Counted from the first letter of the stretch, positions 8,378 to 18,518 are shown. The stretch: DNA of 64,000 nt from Bifidobacterium apri (GCF_009299485.1 NZ_WBSO01000001.1:186001-250000); one strand, 5' to 3'. Notes: generated by a model not told the origin, from the sequence alone. Numbers and translations are program-made.

Positions 8378-9628
8378 ATGCTGTCTTTCCAGCCTGTCAT
8401 TATCGGCGGGGATTTGGGTGCTTATGCCATCGCCCGTGAATTCAATGACGCGTACGGGGTCAAGCCCATCATGGTCACGGCGTACAATCCGAACGCCATC
8501 CGCGACTCGGCAATTCTGACCCGCCGGTATTGTGCGAATGCTTCGGACGAGCAAGCCCTTGTTGACGATCTGCTTGATTTGGGTGCGCAGTTGCGCAGGC
8601 AGAATCCACGCACTCCATTGGTGCTCATGGCGAACACCGATTGGCGTATCCGCGTGATGGCCAAGCATCGTGAACAGCTCGAAGCGTATTACCAGTTGCC
8701 GATTCCGTCGCTCGAGGTCATTGAGCAAGTGATGGACAAGCAAGGTTTCGAACGACTCGCCACTGCGCAAGGCATGCCAGTCCCCCGTTCGTTTTACGAG
8801 GATTTTTCTCAGGCAGACGATTCGAATTGGACACCTCAACCCGTGCCAGATGATTTATCGTTCCCGGTCGTGGCCAAGCCGGCAGACAGCTCACAGTATG
8901 AGAACCTGCTGTTTGAAGGACGCAAGAAAGTATACCGCATCGACAGCCGTGAAGAGCTTGACGCTTTGTGGCATACGCTTGCCGACGCTGGTTTCCGCGG
9001 TACATTCGTCGCACAGGAGCTTGTCCGCGGTGACGACACCGGCATGTATTCGGTAACCGCATATGTGGATTCCCATGGGAAGGTGACCATGCGTTGCTCT
9101 GCACATGTGCTGCTTGAGGAGCATCACCCTGCGACGCTCGGCAATCCGTGCGCGATGATCACCGAACCGGTACCTCAGATTCTCGACCATGCCCAGCGTT
9201 TCCTCGAATCCATGCCTTATCGCGGATTCGCTAATTTCGATGTGAAACGTGATTCGGTCAGCGGTAAATTCTACTTCCTGGAGATCAATCCGCGTATCGG
9301 TCGGAACAATTTCTATGTGAAAGCTGCGGGGATCAACCCGATGGAAATCATGATTCGCGACATCATCGGCGGCGAGAATCTTCCTGAGCGGACAGCCGAT
9401 AAGGAAGTCCTATACTCCATTATCCCTGACCGTCTGTTGCGCCGATATATCATTGATCCGCAGCTTATGGCGCAGGTGCGTCGCCTGCAACGCGCCGGCA
9501 GGGTCAATCCGCAGCGCAATCCGAAGGACGCCAGCCTTAAACGTCGGTTGTATGTACTGGAATCCGAACTTAACGAGTATCGTAAATTCAACCGGTATTA
9601 TCCCAAGCCCACGTCGACCGGATTCTGA
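8378..9628 (+). CDS. ATP-grasp carboxylate-amine ligase, D-aspartate ligase (AslA)-like
   Basis: The 416-residue protein is an ATP-grasp enzyme. By recalled comparison with the Enterococcus faecium D-aspartate ligase, it shares the order PVVAKPADSSQYENLLFEGR, then a QELVRGDD segment, LLEEHHPATLGNP, and GFANFDVKRD with FLEINPRIGRNNFYV (metal- and nucleotide-binding acidic residues). In enterococci such an enzyme joins D-aspartate to the lysine side chain of the cell-wall precursor. Start: AGAGAGGA lies five bases before the ATG at 8378, and TATAAT lies upstream. Its closeness to murE and the FemABX gene supports a cell-wall role; the amino acid used is not proven, and D-Asp, D-Glu or another acid is possible. 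Confidence 0.7.
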   Translation: MLSFQPVIIGGDLGAYAIAREFNDAYGVKPIMVTAYNPNAIRDSAILTRRYCANASDEQALVDDLLDLGAQLRRQNPRTPLVLMANTDWRIRVMAKHREQLEAYYQLPIPSLEVIEQVMDKQGFERLATAQGMPVPRSFYEDFSQADDSNWTPQPVPDDLSFPVVAKPADSSQYENLLFEGRKKVYRIDSREELDALWHTLADAGFRGTFVAQELVRGDDTGMYSVTAYVDSHGKVTMRCSAHVLLEEHHPATLGNPCAMITEPVPQILDHAQRFLESMPYRGFANFDVKRDSVSGKFYFLEINPRIGRNNFYVKAAGINPMEIMIRDIIGGENLPERTADKEVLYSIIPDRLLRRYIIDPQLMAQVRRLQRAGRVNPQRNPKDASLKRRLYVLESELNEYRKFNRYYPKPTSTGF

Positions 9629-9655
9629 GCGTCGTGATGCCGCCGCTATCAGCCG

Positions 9656-12600
9656 TCAGCCGTGACGTTCAAGCCGCTGGCTGATGGCGGCGCTCACACC
9701 GTCGGCGCGCATGGTGATGCCGTACAACGCGTCGGCGATCGCCATCGTGCGCTGCTGGTGTGTGATGATGATCAGCTGGGCGTGCTCACGCAAGTCGTCC
9801 AGCGCGTCCAACAGTCTCGTCAGGTTCACATCGTCCAGTGCGGCTTCCACCTCGTCCATCACGTAGAAGGGGCTGGGTCGGGCCGTGAATATCGCGAACA
9901 GCAGGGCGAGCGCGGTCAGCGAACGTTCCCCGCCTGACAACAGGCTCAACTGCTTGACGCGCTTGCCGGCCGGGCTCGCTTCGACGATGACGCCCGTGCC
10001 CAGCATGTCGTCCGGGTCTTCGAGCCGCAATCTGCCGGTGCCGCCCGGGAACAACGTGGCGAAAACATGCTGGAATGCGGCGGCGGTGTCGTCGAATGCA
10101 CTGGAGAATACGCTGACCATGGTCTGGTCGAGATCCTGTACCAGTTTGAGCAGGTCCTGACGGCTTTTGGCGACATCGTCACGCTGATCGTGCAGATACT
10201 GGTTGCGCGCGTTGAGCGCCTCATACTCTTCAGTGGCGAGCGGGTTGACCTTGCCGAGAGCCTTGAGATCCCGCTGGGCACGCTCCAAGCGCTTGACCTG
10301 CTCCTGCCGCACGTATGGGACGGTTGCGGGGCTTTGGGCATTCTCAGCCTCCTGTGCCGCTGCCGCCGTCTGGGTCTGGTTCTGCGTCGGCGCCTGGGTC
10401 GTGGCCGGGGCCGGGGTAACGGTCGGGGTCATGCCGGTCGTCGCCTTCATATCCTGCGTTTGAGCCTCGCTCTCGCCCTCGGACTGCGCCGGCTGCTTGC
10501 GGCCTGTTGTGGACACGGCATGGTCGGGTGAAAGCACCGGCACAGGATGATCGGGCGAATACTGATTGACCAGTTCATCCATATCCATGCCAAGCGTGTC
10601 GGCGACTTTCTGGGTGAGTTGTCCCCATGCGGCCGCCTGCCGTTCACGCTCCACATCAAGCTCATGCTCGTCGCGCTGCAAGCGCTGCACCTGCGGTTCC
10701 AACCGGTCGCGTTCCGCACGCAAGGCTTTCAATTCCTCGTCATGCGTGGAAAGTTCCGCTTGCAGACGGTCACGGCGTTGTGCAGCCCCGGCAGCGCTCG
10801 CACGGGCGAGTTGTGCGCATGCGGCGGCATCATGGGACACACGATCCGCGGCTTCGGCGCGCTGGCGTCGGGTTTCGTTCTGTTCTTGGATCCGCGCTTG
10901 CCTGAGTTTTGCTTGCTCCGCGTTGTCTCGCAGCAGGCCGATTTGCCGTTGCAAGGACTGGGCTTGCCGATCGGCTTCCTTCCATGCGAGTTTTGCGGAT
11001 ACCTCCTGCTCACGCGTCTGGCCGAGCCGTTGTTCGAGCTGATGCTCACGAGCGGCGAGCTCGTCCAAGTCAGCATTTGTGCCTTGTGATGCTTGCGCGG
11101 CTGTCAGAGCGTTGCGCAAGTCCTCAAGCTTGTTCTGATGATCGTCGCGCCCTTGTGACGCGTTGTGCAGCGTTTCTTCGACACGCGCGAGCTGTCGCCC
11201 GGCGGTCTGGACTCGCTCCTGTGCCGCTTTCAACGTGCGCTGCGCCTGCTGCGCTTTGACCCTTGCCTCGGTTCGCAACTGTGCCTGCCGGTCAACGTCA
11301 AGCCGCGCTTGGTCGCGCAGCGCGGTCAGCTCGGCCACGGTCTCATCGATGCTGTCAAGCTTGGAACGCAAGGATTGCATGTCGGCGAGCGCCTTGTCCC
11401 GTTTCGCAGCCAGGGACAGGTCGCTTTGTGACAGGGATGATCCGCCTTGCGCCCCTACCGCGGTGAGAATCTCCCCCTGACGGGTGACGGCGCGCGTCCA
11501 TGGGCCGTGATTGACGGCGTCGAGTGCTTCGCTACGGGTCTCCTTCACCACGGTGTCGGCAAGCAACGCGCGTACTGCGGCGACGACTCGCCGGGCGGCG
11601 GCAGGGTCGTGCGCATGCGGATTCACACCGACCAGTGCGGCGGCGGTGTGGTCATTGCCGGCGGCACCGGCGATATCTGCCATGCTGCCATTGCCGGGCA
11701 CATCGACAACATCGACAGCACCGGCGGTACCGGCAGCATCCACAGCATCAGCAGCATCCACAGTGGCATCACCGGCATCGTCCTGCCGATCCAGCGGGTG
11801 CAGAAGCACCGCCTTGCCGAGTGCGTGATCCTGCGCGCGTTCAAGCGCGGCAAGCATCTGTTGCTCGCCGGGAACGACAATGGCGCTCGCATAGTCGCCG
11901 AGGGCGTGGGCTACGGCTTCCTCCCAGCCTTCTTTGATGCGGATGAAATCCGACAGCCGCCCCATCACGGCGATCTCTTGGTCGGATTCGAGTTCGCCTG
12001 CGGCGTTGCGATTGTCCAGCGTGTCGGCGAGCGCATCCGCTTTGGCTTGCAAGGAAATGATCTTCCCGTTGATTTCACGCTGCCGGTCGAGCGCTTCATC
12101 AAGTTGCTCCTGACTATGCTGAAGTGCCTGTCTGGCGGCGTCGAGGGCGGCTCCCCCGTCATCGTCGGCGTCTTGACGTTCCTGGTCCAGTTCGGCGACG
12201 CGCGTTTTGGCTTGTTCCACTTGCGTCCGCATGTCGGACCGTTGTGTGGACAGGTCGGCGATTCTGATGTCCGCCGCGTGAACCGCCGATTCCTCGCGGG
12301 CGATCAGCTCCCGCAGATTGGCGATATGCGCGTCACGCTGCTGCGCGGTTTTGCGCAGTTCGGTCAACGTCTGGCGGATCGACGCGAGACGCCGCTCATG
12401 GTCCGCACGCGCCTCTGTGGCTTGATCGTAGGCGAGCCGCGCATCATCGACCGTTGCTCGCTGCTTGCCTGCCTGCAGCTCGAGTTCATCGGCACGTTTG
12501 GCGAGCATGTCGGGATTTTCGCCGGTATCGGTCACAATCTGCGAACGGATGGACGCGGCACGTTCCGCTGCCACAGAGGCGAGCGAGCTGAATCGTTCCT

Positions 12601-13489
12601 CGAGACGCGACAAGTCATGCCAAGTTTGGTTGGCTTGGGCAAGCCGCGGGTTGGACCCCGAAGTAATGGCCTCCACCTGTTCGATCCGCACTTTGGCTTT
12701 CGCCAGATCCTGCTGCAAGGCGGCAAGCCGACGCCGGGTATCGGCGAGGTCGCTGCGTAGGCTGTCACGCCGTTCACGCAGCTGGCACGCGTCATCAGCG
12801 AACAATCGGGACTGAGCGTCCCTGATTGTCATCTGGATGGTGTCCGCACGCCGCGAAACGCGCGCCTGACGTCCAAGAGGGCCAAGCTGGCGGTGGATTT
12901 CACGCAGCAGATCGTCAAGACGGGCGAGATTGTCTTCCGTGTTCGCCAGCTTACGGAGGGCGCGTTCCTTGCGTTTGCGGTGCTTGAGGATGCCGGCGGC
13001 TTCTTCGATGAACGCACGGTGTCCGCTCGGATCGGCACGCAGAATCGCATCAAGCCTGCCTTGGCCGACAATGACGTGCATCTGCTGGCCAAGCCCCGAA
13101 TCCGACAGCAGTTCCTGAATGTCGAGCAAACGGCATGCCGACCCGTTGATCGCGTATTCCGAACCGCCATTGCGGTACAAAGTACGGCTGATCGTCACTT
13201 CCGTATAATCGATGTCAAGCGCGTGATCGGTATTGTCGATGGTCAAGGAGACCTGTGCACGACCGGCAGGCGGGCGTGTGGAGGTACCCGCGAAAATCAC
13301 GTCCTCCATCGAAGTGCCGCGAAGATTCTTGGCGCCCTGCTCGCCCATCACCCACGTCAACGCATCCACGATATTGGATTTGCCGGACCCGTTCGGGCCG
13401 ACGACAGCGGTGACGCCTGGCTCGAAGCGCAGCGTCGTCGGGTTCGCGAAGGATTTGAATCCTCGGAGAGTCAGTTCCTTGAGATACAT
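9656..13489 (-). CDS. smc: SMC chromosome segregation ATPase
   Basis: The 1277-residue protein organises and segregates the chromosome as a dimer with ScpA and ScpB. The N-terminal head has the Walker A loop GPNGSGKSNIVDAL near residue 32; the C-terminal head has the signature LSGGERSLTALALLFA near 1180 and Walker B YVMDEVEAALDD near 1213. Long coiled coils flank a hinge. Two low-complexity inserts stand out: an Ala/Asp/Val-rich stretch of about 55 residues within the hinge region (about 560-616) and a Thr/Gln/Ala/Pro-rich stretch at about 1006-1060 in the C-terminal arm. No clear ribosome-binding site precedes the ATG; it lies 21 bp after folC and may rely on coupling. Confidence 0.95.
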   Translation of the reverse strand: MYLKELTLRGFKSFANPTTLRFEPGVTAVVGPNGSGKSNIVDALTWVMGEQGAKNLRGTSMEDVIFAGTSTRPPAGRAQVSLTIDNTDHALDIDYTEVTISRTLYRNGGSEYAINGSACRLLDIQELLSDSGLGQQMHVIVGQGRLDAILRADPSGHRAFIEEAAGILKHRKRKERALRKLANTEDNLARLDDLLREIHRQLGPLGRQARVSRRADTIQMTIRDAQSRLFADDACQLRERRDSLRSDLADTRRRLAALQQDLAKAKVRIEQVEAITSGSNPRLAQANQTWHDLSRLEERFSSLASVAAERAASIRSQIVTDTGENPDMLAKRADELELQAGKQRATVDDARLAYDQATEARADHERRLASIRQTLTELRKTAQQRDAHIANLRELIAREESAVHAADIRIADLSTQRSDMRTQVEQAKTRVAELDQERQDADDDGGAALDAARQALQHSQEQLDEALDRQREINGKIISLQAKADALADTLDNRNAAGELESDQEIAVMGRLSDFIRIKEGWEEAVAHALGDYASAIVVPGEQQMLAALERAQDHALGKAVLLHPLDRQDDAGDATVDAADAVDAAGTAGAVDVVDVPGNGSMADIAGAAGNDHTAAALVGVNPHAHDPAAARRVVAAVRALLADTVVKETRSEALDAVNHGPWTRAVTRQGEILTAVGAQGGSSLSQSDLSLAAKRDKALADMQSLRSKLDSIDETVAELTALRDQARLDVDRQAQLRTEARVKAQQAQRTLKAAQERVQTAGRQLARVEETLHNASQGRDDHQNKLEDLRNALTAAQASQGTNADLDELAAREHQLEQRLGQTREQEVSAKLAWKEADRQAQSLQRQIGLLRDNAEQAKLRQARIQEQNETRRQRAEAADRVSHDAAACAQLARASAAGAAQRRDRLQAELSTHDEELKALRAERDRLEPQVQRLQRDEHELDVERERQAAAWGQLTQKVADTLGMDMDELVNQYSPDHPVPVLSPDHAVSTTGRKQPAQSEGESEAQTQDMKATTGMTPTVTPAPATTQAPTQNQTQTAAAAQEAENAQSPATVPYVRQEQVKRLERAQRDLKALGKVNPLATEEYEALNARNQYLHDQRDDVAKSRQDLLKLVQDLDQTMVSVFSSAFDDTAAAFQHVFATLFPGGTGRLRLEDPDDMLGTGVIVEASPAGKRVKQLSLLSGGERSLTALALLFAIFTARPSPFYVMDEVEAALDDVNLTRLLDALDDLREHAQLIIITHQQRTMAIADALYGITMRADGVSAAISQRLERHG

Positions 13490-13510
13490 GGGCGTAGCAG
13501 GTTCAGGCCG

Positions 13511-15163
13511 TCAGGCGGCGTGGCTTTCGGATGCTGTGCCGCCCGACGCGCCTGCATTGCGGGACATCCGCGCGTCGATGGTGAACTTGAGGCCTTCTTC
13601 GCCGGCGTTGAGGATCTCATTGATCACATCATCGGTGTCCGGCTTGCCGTCGGCGGAATCTGCGGAATCGGTGGAATCAGCGCCGTCTGCGGCATTTGCT
13701 CCATCGGCATGGTCGTCGGTGTCATCAGGCGAGACCACAGGCGGATTGACACGCTCGGCCTTCGGTTTGGCCAAATCGGTCGCCATATGCTCGGTCAGCA
13801 ACGTTCTTGCATCGCCCGCGGTGACAAAACTGCCGCAAATCAGCACGCCGTGACCGTATCCGACACCCAGATCGTCCTCGGCGTCAACCTTGTCCACGGC
13901 AGCCTGAATAGCATCCGGAAGATCCTTGATCACGGTGACGCGATCCGGTCCGAACACCCGCACCGCGATCTTCTCCAAATCCTCAGCCGGCATGACACGA
14001 TCCCGCCACGAATTCTCCGTGACAATGATTTCGCTCAGAATCGGCTCAAGCACGCCAAGATATTCTTCGACCTGCTTGTCGCCCATCATGGCGACCACGC
14101 CGACCAGCTGCTGGAAGCTGTAATTCTCCTCAATCGCAGCACGCAACGATTGAGCGGCATTCACATTGTGCCCGCCATCGACGATAATCGTCGGCGACGT
14201 GCGGACCTGCTCGATACGCCCCGGCACTTTCACACCGCCAAGCGCTTCATCAACCAAATCCTGGTCAAGCTGGCCGTTGACCGGAATCACGGTTTCCGCC
14301 GCCGCAAGCGCCGCCAACGCATTATGCGCCTGATGTTCGCCGAATTTTGCGATCGGCACATCACGGTATTCGCCTTCCGGTGTGCGCAACGTCGCCATCT
14401 GGCCGCCGACCGCGGGGACGCGGGAAACGACTTCCATCTCCTCCCCATCGCGGATCAGCGTGGCATTATTGCGTTTCGCCGCAGCCTCCAGAATCGGCAG
14501 CACCTGTTCGGCGTGGGGCTGACGGCCGATAATCGCCGTACATCCGGGCTTGATGATCCCCGCCTTCTCAGTGGCGATTTTCTCGACGGTATCGCCCAGC
14601 CACTGCATATGATCCATGTCCACCGGCCCGATGATCGCGGCATCCGCATCCATCACATTCGTCGCATCCCAGGCGCCGCCCATACCGACCTCGAAAATCG
14701 CCACATCGACGGGAGCGTCCGCGAACTTCCAGATCGCCATCGAAGTGAGCACCTCAAAGAAGCTCATCGGCGGCTTGTTCTCCTGCTCCATCTTGCGATC
14801 GATAAGCGCGACCAGATCCTTGATCTGATCCCACGAGTCAATGAAATCATCGTCCGACAACTGTTGGCCGTCGATGGCGATACGCTCGTTGATCTTCTCC
14901 AGATGCGGGGACGTATACAAGCCGGTGCGCATACCGTATGCGCGGCAGATCGCCTCCGCCATGCGGGCCGTTGACCCTTTGCCGTTCGTGCCGGTGATAT
15001 GGATGACACGGAAGCTGTCCTGCGGGTTGCCGAGCAGATCGACCATCATCTTCATGCGGTCAAGGTCGAGATTCGTCTTGTTATGTTCCGGCGGGCGCTT
15101 CATGATTTCGCGCTCAACGTCACGGATGTTCTCGCCACTGCGATTCGGATGTTCAAACGACAT
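13511..15163 (-). CDS. folC: FolC, folylpolyglutamate/dihydrofolate synthase
   Basis: The 550-residue Mur-ligase-family enzyme adds glutamate to folates in the cytoplasm. The ATP loop HITGTNGKGSTARM is near residue 55; TSPHLEKINERI and FFEVLTSMA follow, then GMGGAWDATNV and ITEKAGII-like sequence (IATEKAGIIKPG), all typical of FolC. GHNVNAAQSLRAAI lies in the C-terminal domain. The last 75 residues or so are an Asp/Ala/Gly/Ser-rich tail not needed in the family, which usually runs to about 430-500 residues. It lies between the Nudix gene and smc on the same strand, probably one transcript. Confidence 0.92.
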   Translation of the reverse strand: MSFEHPNRSGENIRDVEREIMKRPPEHNKTNLDLDRMKMMVDLLGNPQDSFRVIHITGTNGKGSTARMAEAICRAYGMRTGLYTSPHLEKINERIAIDGQQLSDDDFIDSWDQIKDLVALIDRKMEQENKPPMSFFEVLTSMAIWKFADAPVDVAIFEVGMGGAWDATNVMDADAAIIGPVDMDHMQWLGDTVEKIATEKAGIIKPGCTAIIGRQPHAEQVLPILEAAAKRNNATLIRDGEEMEVVSRVPAVGGQMATLRTPEGEYRDVPIAKFGEHQAHNALAALAAAETVIPVNGQLDQDLVDEALGGVKVPGRIEQVRTSPTIIVDGGHNVNAAQSLRAAIEENYSFQQLVGVVAMMGDKQVEEYLGVLEPILSEIIVTENSWRDRVMPAEDLEKIAVRVFGPDRVTVIKDLPDAIQAAVDKVDAEDDLGVGYGHGVLICGSFVTAGDARTLLTEHMATDLAKPKAERVNPPVVSPDDTDDHADGANAADGADSTDSADSADGKPDTDDVINEILNAGEEGLKFTIDARMSRNAGASGGTASESHAA

Positions 15164-15294
15164 GCCCGCTGGTCTCTTTCCTATGCCTGTGATGATGACG
15201 CGGCCGCCACGGCGGCAGACCGCATACGCACGCCCGAATGTCCAGCCAACGGCCGGTTCGGGCGCTTTGCTCCTATTCTATGCGAAACCCACAA

Positions 15295-15807
15295 TCAGCG
15301 CCCGCCGCGAAACACGGCAGACCGGTCGCCATGCTCGCTGCGCTCGATGAACTCGCGGAACACCGCCATGCGTTCGACGGTGCTGGCCGCGAGCGGACTG
15401 GGCAACTCATCCGGAGCGAACCAGCCGACCTGAAGGCTTTCCTCATCGCCGACGAAGGGTTGCGCGTTGCCGCCCGGACGCAGCGAGCACAGGAAGGAGT
15501 GATCCATATACTGCGCCTGGTCGCCATTGGCGTAGGTGATGACGCGATCGCTGCTGGTGACCGCCACCAGATCGGTGACCATCGCATCCACGCCGGTTTC
15601 CTCCTTGATTTCACGGACCGCCGTATCCGCGGGCTCCTCCCCCGGCTCGACAATCCCATACACCAGCGCCCACTGCCCGGTATCCGAACGCCTGCCGAGC
15701 AGTACGCGGCCCGACGCGTCACGCACATACGCGGTGACGCCGGTCAGCCACAGGAGGCTGTGACCAATGGATTTGCGCAATTCGACGATGAAATCTGGTG
15801 TCGGCAT
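15295..15807 (-). CDS. Nudix hydrolase
   Basis: The 170-residue protein contains a full Nudix box, G-IVEPGE-x7-REIKEETGVD, at about residues 51-73, preceded by WALVYG. Such enzymes hydrolyse a nucleoside diphosphate linked to another group; the layout (VTAYVRDASGRVLLGRRSDTG) resembles the MutT/ADP-ribose branch, but the substrate cannot be named. AAGGAG five bases before the ATG supports the start. It is the first gene of the leftward Nudix-folC-smc run; a 131-bp gap separates it from folC. Confidence 0.85.
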   Translation of the reverse strand: MPTPDFIVELRKSIGHSLLWLTGVTAYVRDASGRVLLGRRSDTGQWALVYGIVEPGEEPADTAVREIKEETGVDAMVTDLVAVTSSDRVITYANGDQAQYMDHSFLCSLRPGGNAQPFVGDEESLQVGWFAPDELPSPLAASTVERMAVFREFIERSEHGDRSAVFRGGR

Positions 15808-16070
15808 GGGTGCTCCTTACGGGAATGGGTGGGGGTGAATATGGGGTATGTCCGGGGCGGCTTGGAGATAGGTGCGGCGCCCCGGCGGTTGCAACAGGCA
15901 GGCAGCAGGCACACGCAGAATTCCAAACTCGGACCGCAGTCCTCTGTCTCCTCTCGTGCATATGCCGCCTTCCACCCCGGTTTCCGCCGCGAACCCTGCG
16001 CTCAGTACACGGCACGGGCTCAGACTGTGCCTGAGCCCGAACCACGATGCCTCACGCCTCAGCTCGGTCT

Positions 16071-17669
16071 TCAGTCCTCACGAGCCGCAGCACGCTCGGC
16101 AAGCCACGCTTCGACCTCGTCGATCTGCTTGGGAATGCCCGCGGAAATCCACTCGGGACCATGCTCGGTCATCAGCACATCATCCTCGATACGGATGCCG
16201 ATACCACGCAGTTCAGGCGGCAGCAGCAAATCATTCGCAGCGAAATACAAGCCAGGCTCAATCGTGAAAATCATGCCCGGCATAATCTTCGCGCCCTGAT
16301 ACGACTCGTACCGAGCCTGCGCACAATCATGCACATCAAGACCCAAATGATGCGCGACACCGCACGCCAGCCAACGACGATGCTGCTGGCCTTGCGGGGA
16401 CAGCGACTCCTCGACCGGAACCTTCAAAATACCCCACTCGTGCAGACGCTCCGCAATCACACGCATGCACGCATGATGAATATCCGAATACGTGGCACCC
16501 GGCTGAGCCGCCTCAAAACCGGCCTGCTGGGAATCCAACACCGCCTGGTACAGCTTGCGCTGCAACGGCGTGAACTTGCCGTTCACCGGGAACGTGCGCG
16601 TGATGTCGGCCGTGTACAGGCTATCGACCTCGACGCCCGCATCCACAAGCAGCAGCTCGCCATCGCCGACCACGCCGGTGTTGCGCATCCAATGCAAGAT
16701 CGGCGCATGCTTGCCCGACGCGATAATCGTGTCATAGCCGACCGCATTGCCCTCCTCGCGGGCGACCGAATTGAACGCGCCCTCCAGCATGCGCTCCGAA
16801 CGTGGGCGACCGATCACCCGCGGCAAATGGGTGAGCATGCGGTCGAACCCGTGCTTCGTGGCCTCAACAGCCTTACGGATCTCGCCAATCTCATAGGAAT
16901 CCTTGATCATGCGCTGCTCGGAACCGAACTCCGCCAACGCCTCATCAGCCTTCGTGTTCGCATCCGGATCGCCAAAACCATTCGCCTCACGCACCCGCTC
17001 GACCATCTGCGTGATCGACGGGTCCGTCGTACGCACCACGCGCAACTGCACAGCGCCCGCCTCAGCGCCGACATCCTTGCTTATCGCGTCCTCAAGCGTG
17101 GCGATGTCATGGGTCTCAATGCCCGTCATCGCCTTCAACTCACGCAAACCGGCACGCGGGCCGACCCAATACTCGCCATAATGGGTATCGCGATAATAAT
17201 CCGCAGTGCTGTTATCGGCGCGCGGGGCGACGAACAGTTCCGGCGTATGGGTTTTGCCGGCCTTCGCCTCCGGACTGTTCGGATCAAGCGGGTTGAGCAC
17301 AAGCACGGCACCCGCCTCATAGTCGCAACCGAGGCCGGTGTAATATGCGAACGCAGTATCCGGACGGAACGCGTAATCGCAATCGTTGTTGCGCACTTTC
17401 GGCTGGCCCGCAGGAATCACAATGCGCTCGCCCGGGAACCGTTGACCCAGCGCCTCAAGACGCTTGCCAATGTACTTGCTGGATTCCAGCGGCTCGACTG
17501 CCGGCTCGGCGTTATCCCAGCCGGTGGTCATGAACTGGCGGAACGTCTCGCTGTTCGGGCGCAACGAACGGTTGTTCACCCGGTCCGCCATCGGCTGGTC
17601 CGGGCCGGGCGCGTTCTTGCTTTCCTCTGCCTCGTATGCCTTATCTGCTTCGGTCACTACCGAACTCAT
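16071..17669 (-). CDS. pepP: Xaa-Pro aminopeptidase (aminopeptidase P family)
   Basis: The 532-residue metallopeptidase removes an N-terminal residue that precedes proline. The C-terminal pita-bread domain shows the five metal ligands: Asp in LLVDAGVEVDSLYTADITRTFPV (two Asp), His in CGVAHHLGLDVHD, Glu in TIEPGLYF and Glu in GIGIRIEDDVL. The N-terminal half carries the aminopeptidase P N-domain (YYTGLGCDYEAGAVLVL, LFVAPRADNSTADYYR). The ATG at 17669 has GGAGG at a good distance; an upstream in-frame codon is unlikely. No neighbouring gene shares its strand closely, so it is probably single. About 260 bp on its 3' side before the Nudix gene shows nothing of note. Confidence 0.92.
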   Translation of the reverse strand: MSSVVTEADKAYEAEESKNAPGPDQPMADRVNNRSLRPNSETFRQFMTTGWDNAEPAVEPLESSKYIGKRLEALGQRFPGERIVIPAGQPKVRNNDCDYAFRPDTAFAYYTGLGCDYEAGAVLVLNPLDPNSPEAKAGKTHTPELFVAPRADNSTADYYRDTHYGEYWVGPRAGLRELKAMTGIETHDIATLEDAISKDVGAEAGAVQLRVVRTTDPSITQMVERVREANGFGDPDANTKADEALAEFGSEQRMIKDSYEIGEIRKAVEATKHGFDRMLTHLPRVIGRPRSERMLEGAFNSVAREEGNAVGYDTIIASGKHAPILHWMRNTGVVGDGELLLVDAGVEVDSLYTADITRTFPVNGKFTPLQRKLYQAVLDSQQAGFEAAQPGATYSDIHHACMRVIAERLHEWGILKVPVEESLSPQGQQHRRWLACGVAHHLGLDVHDCAQARYESYQGAKIMPGMIFTIEPGLYFAANDLLLPPELRGIGIRIEDDVLMTEHGPEWISAGIPKQIDEVEAWLAERAAARED

Positions 17670-17794
17670 GTCACTCCTCCAACACAAGAATCGTTGTTGT
17701 TGCTGCTACTTTAGTCATACCCGCCGGTCACGATTGCCGCAAACGCCGGCATCCGCCGCGTTGCGCATGCGACGGCATACGTGATCCGCCGGCG

Positions 17795-18001
17795 CCCCAT
17801 GACACGGAACCCGGCCAGCCCCATCCGGCACGTTGCGCGTGTTACGGAATACGCAACCCGCCGATACCCGCCCGAACACGCTCCCAAGCAACACTATCCA
17901 ACGCGTTGCGCATGCCCAGACACACACAACCGGCCAAACCCTCCCTCCGAACCAGCGCATCCTCCACAAACCCATTCGCTCCGCATGCCACCACATACAC
18001 G
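17795..18001. repeat. 207-bp direct repeat, copy 1
   Basis: This block starts CCCCATGACACGG and ends at CATACACG. It contains three REP-like palindromes plus the linkers between them and matches copy 2 at about nine bases in ten by eye. Confidence 0.8.
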
Positions 18002-18306
18002 ATATGCTGAAGACCAACTCGACACCGCCCCACACACTGACATCCGGCACGTTGCGCATGCCCCGCCACACGCAACGCAGACGTGCCACCGATGGTCTTC
18101 CGTTCTTCGGCAACGCGTCCGGCTATATATGTCCTCGGCAAACGAAACGCGAGCATACCGTCGATGGCGTGCCTACAACGTCGGCAACACCGGCAATCAC
18201 GTATGCCCCGCCATACGCAACCCGGCCGAAACCCGGCCGGACACACCCCAAGAGCATCACCATCCGGCACGTTGAGCATGCGACGGAATACGCAACCCGG
18301 CCGAAA

Positions 18307-18512
18307 CCCCATGACACGGGACCCAGCCAGCCCCATCCGGCACGTTGCGCGTGTCACGGAATACGCAACCCGTCAATACCCGGCCGAACACGCCCCCAAG
18401 CAACACCATCCGACGCGTTGCGCATGCCCAGACATACGCACCAGCCAAACCCTCCCTCCGAACCAGCACATCCTCCACAAACCCATTCACTCCGCATGCC
18501 GCCACATACACG
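18307..18512. repeat. 207-bp direct repeat, copy 2
   Basis: Second copy of the block at 17795, starting 512 bp downstream. Differences are scattered substitutions with at most one single-base length change, so the duplication is not fresh. Confidence 0.8.
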
Positions 18513-18518
18513 CACAAC

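Larger units (their letters stand above)
17761..18515. repeat. Cluster B of REP-like palindromes (ten copies)
   Basis: The 850-bp gap between aminopeptidase P and the DUF559-like gene is almost filled by palindromes at 17761-17781, 17832-17857, 17905-17930, 17981-18001, 18051-18076, 18198-18221, 18271-18296, 18344-18369, 18417-18442 and 18492-18515. Spacing is often about 73 bp (17832, 17905, 17981, 18051; and 18198, 18271, 18344, 18417, 18492). The best copies read GTTGCGCGTG, six or so central bases, then AATACGCAAC. Many are preceded by CCATCCGGCAC and followed by CCCG. Open frames across it read His/Pro/Thr-rich nonsense and are not genes. Confidence 0.75.

Noticed and set aside
11447..12760. 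437-codon frame antisense to smc
   Set aside because: Shadow of the high-GC smc gene; smc has clear ATPase motifs on the other strand.
12893..14974. 693-codon frame antisense to smc and folC
   Set aside because: Shadow spanning two real genes; no family motif.
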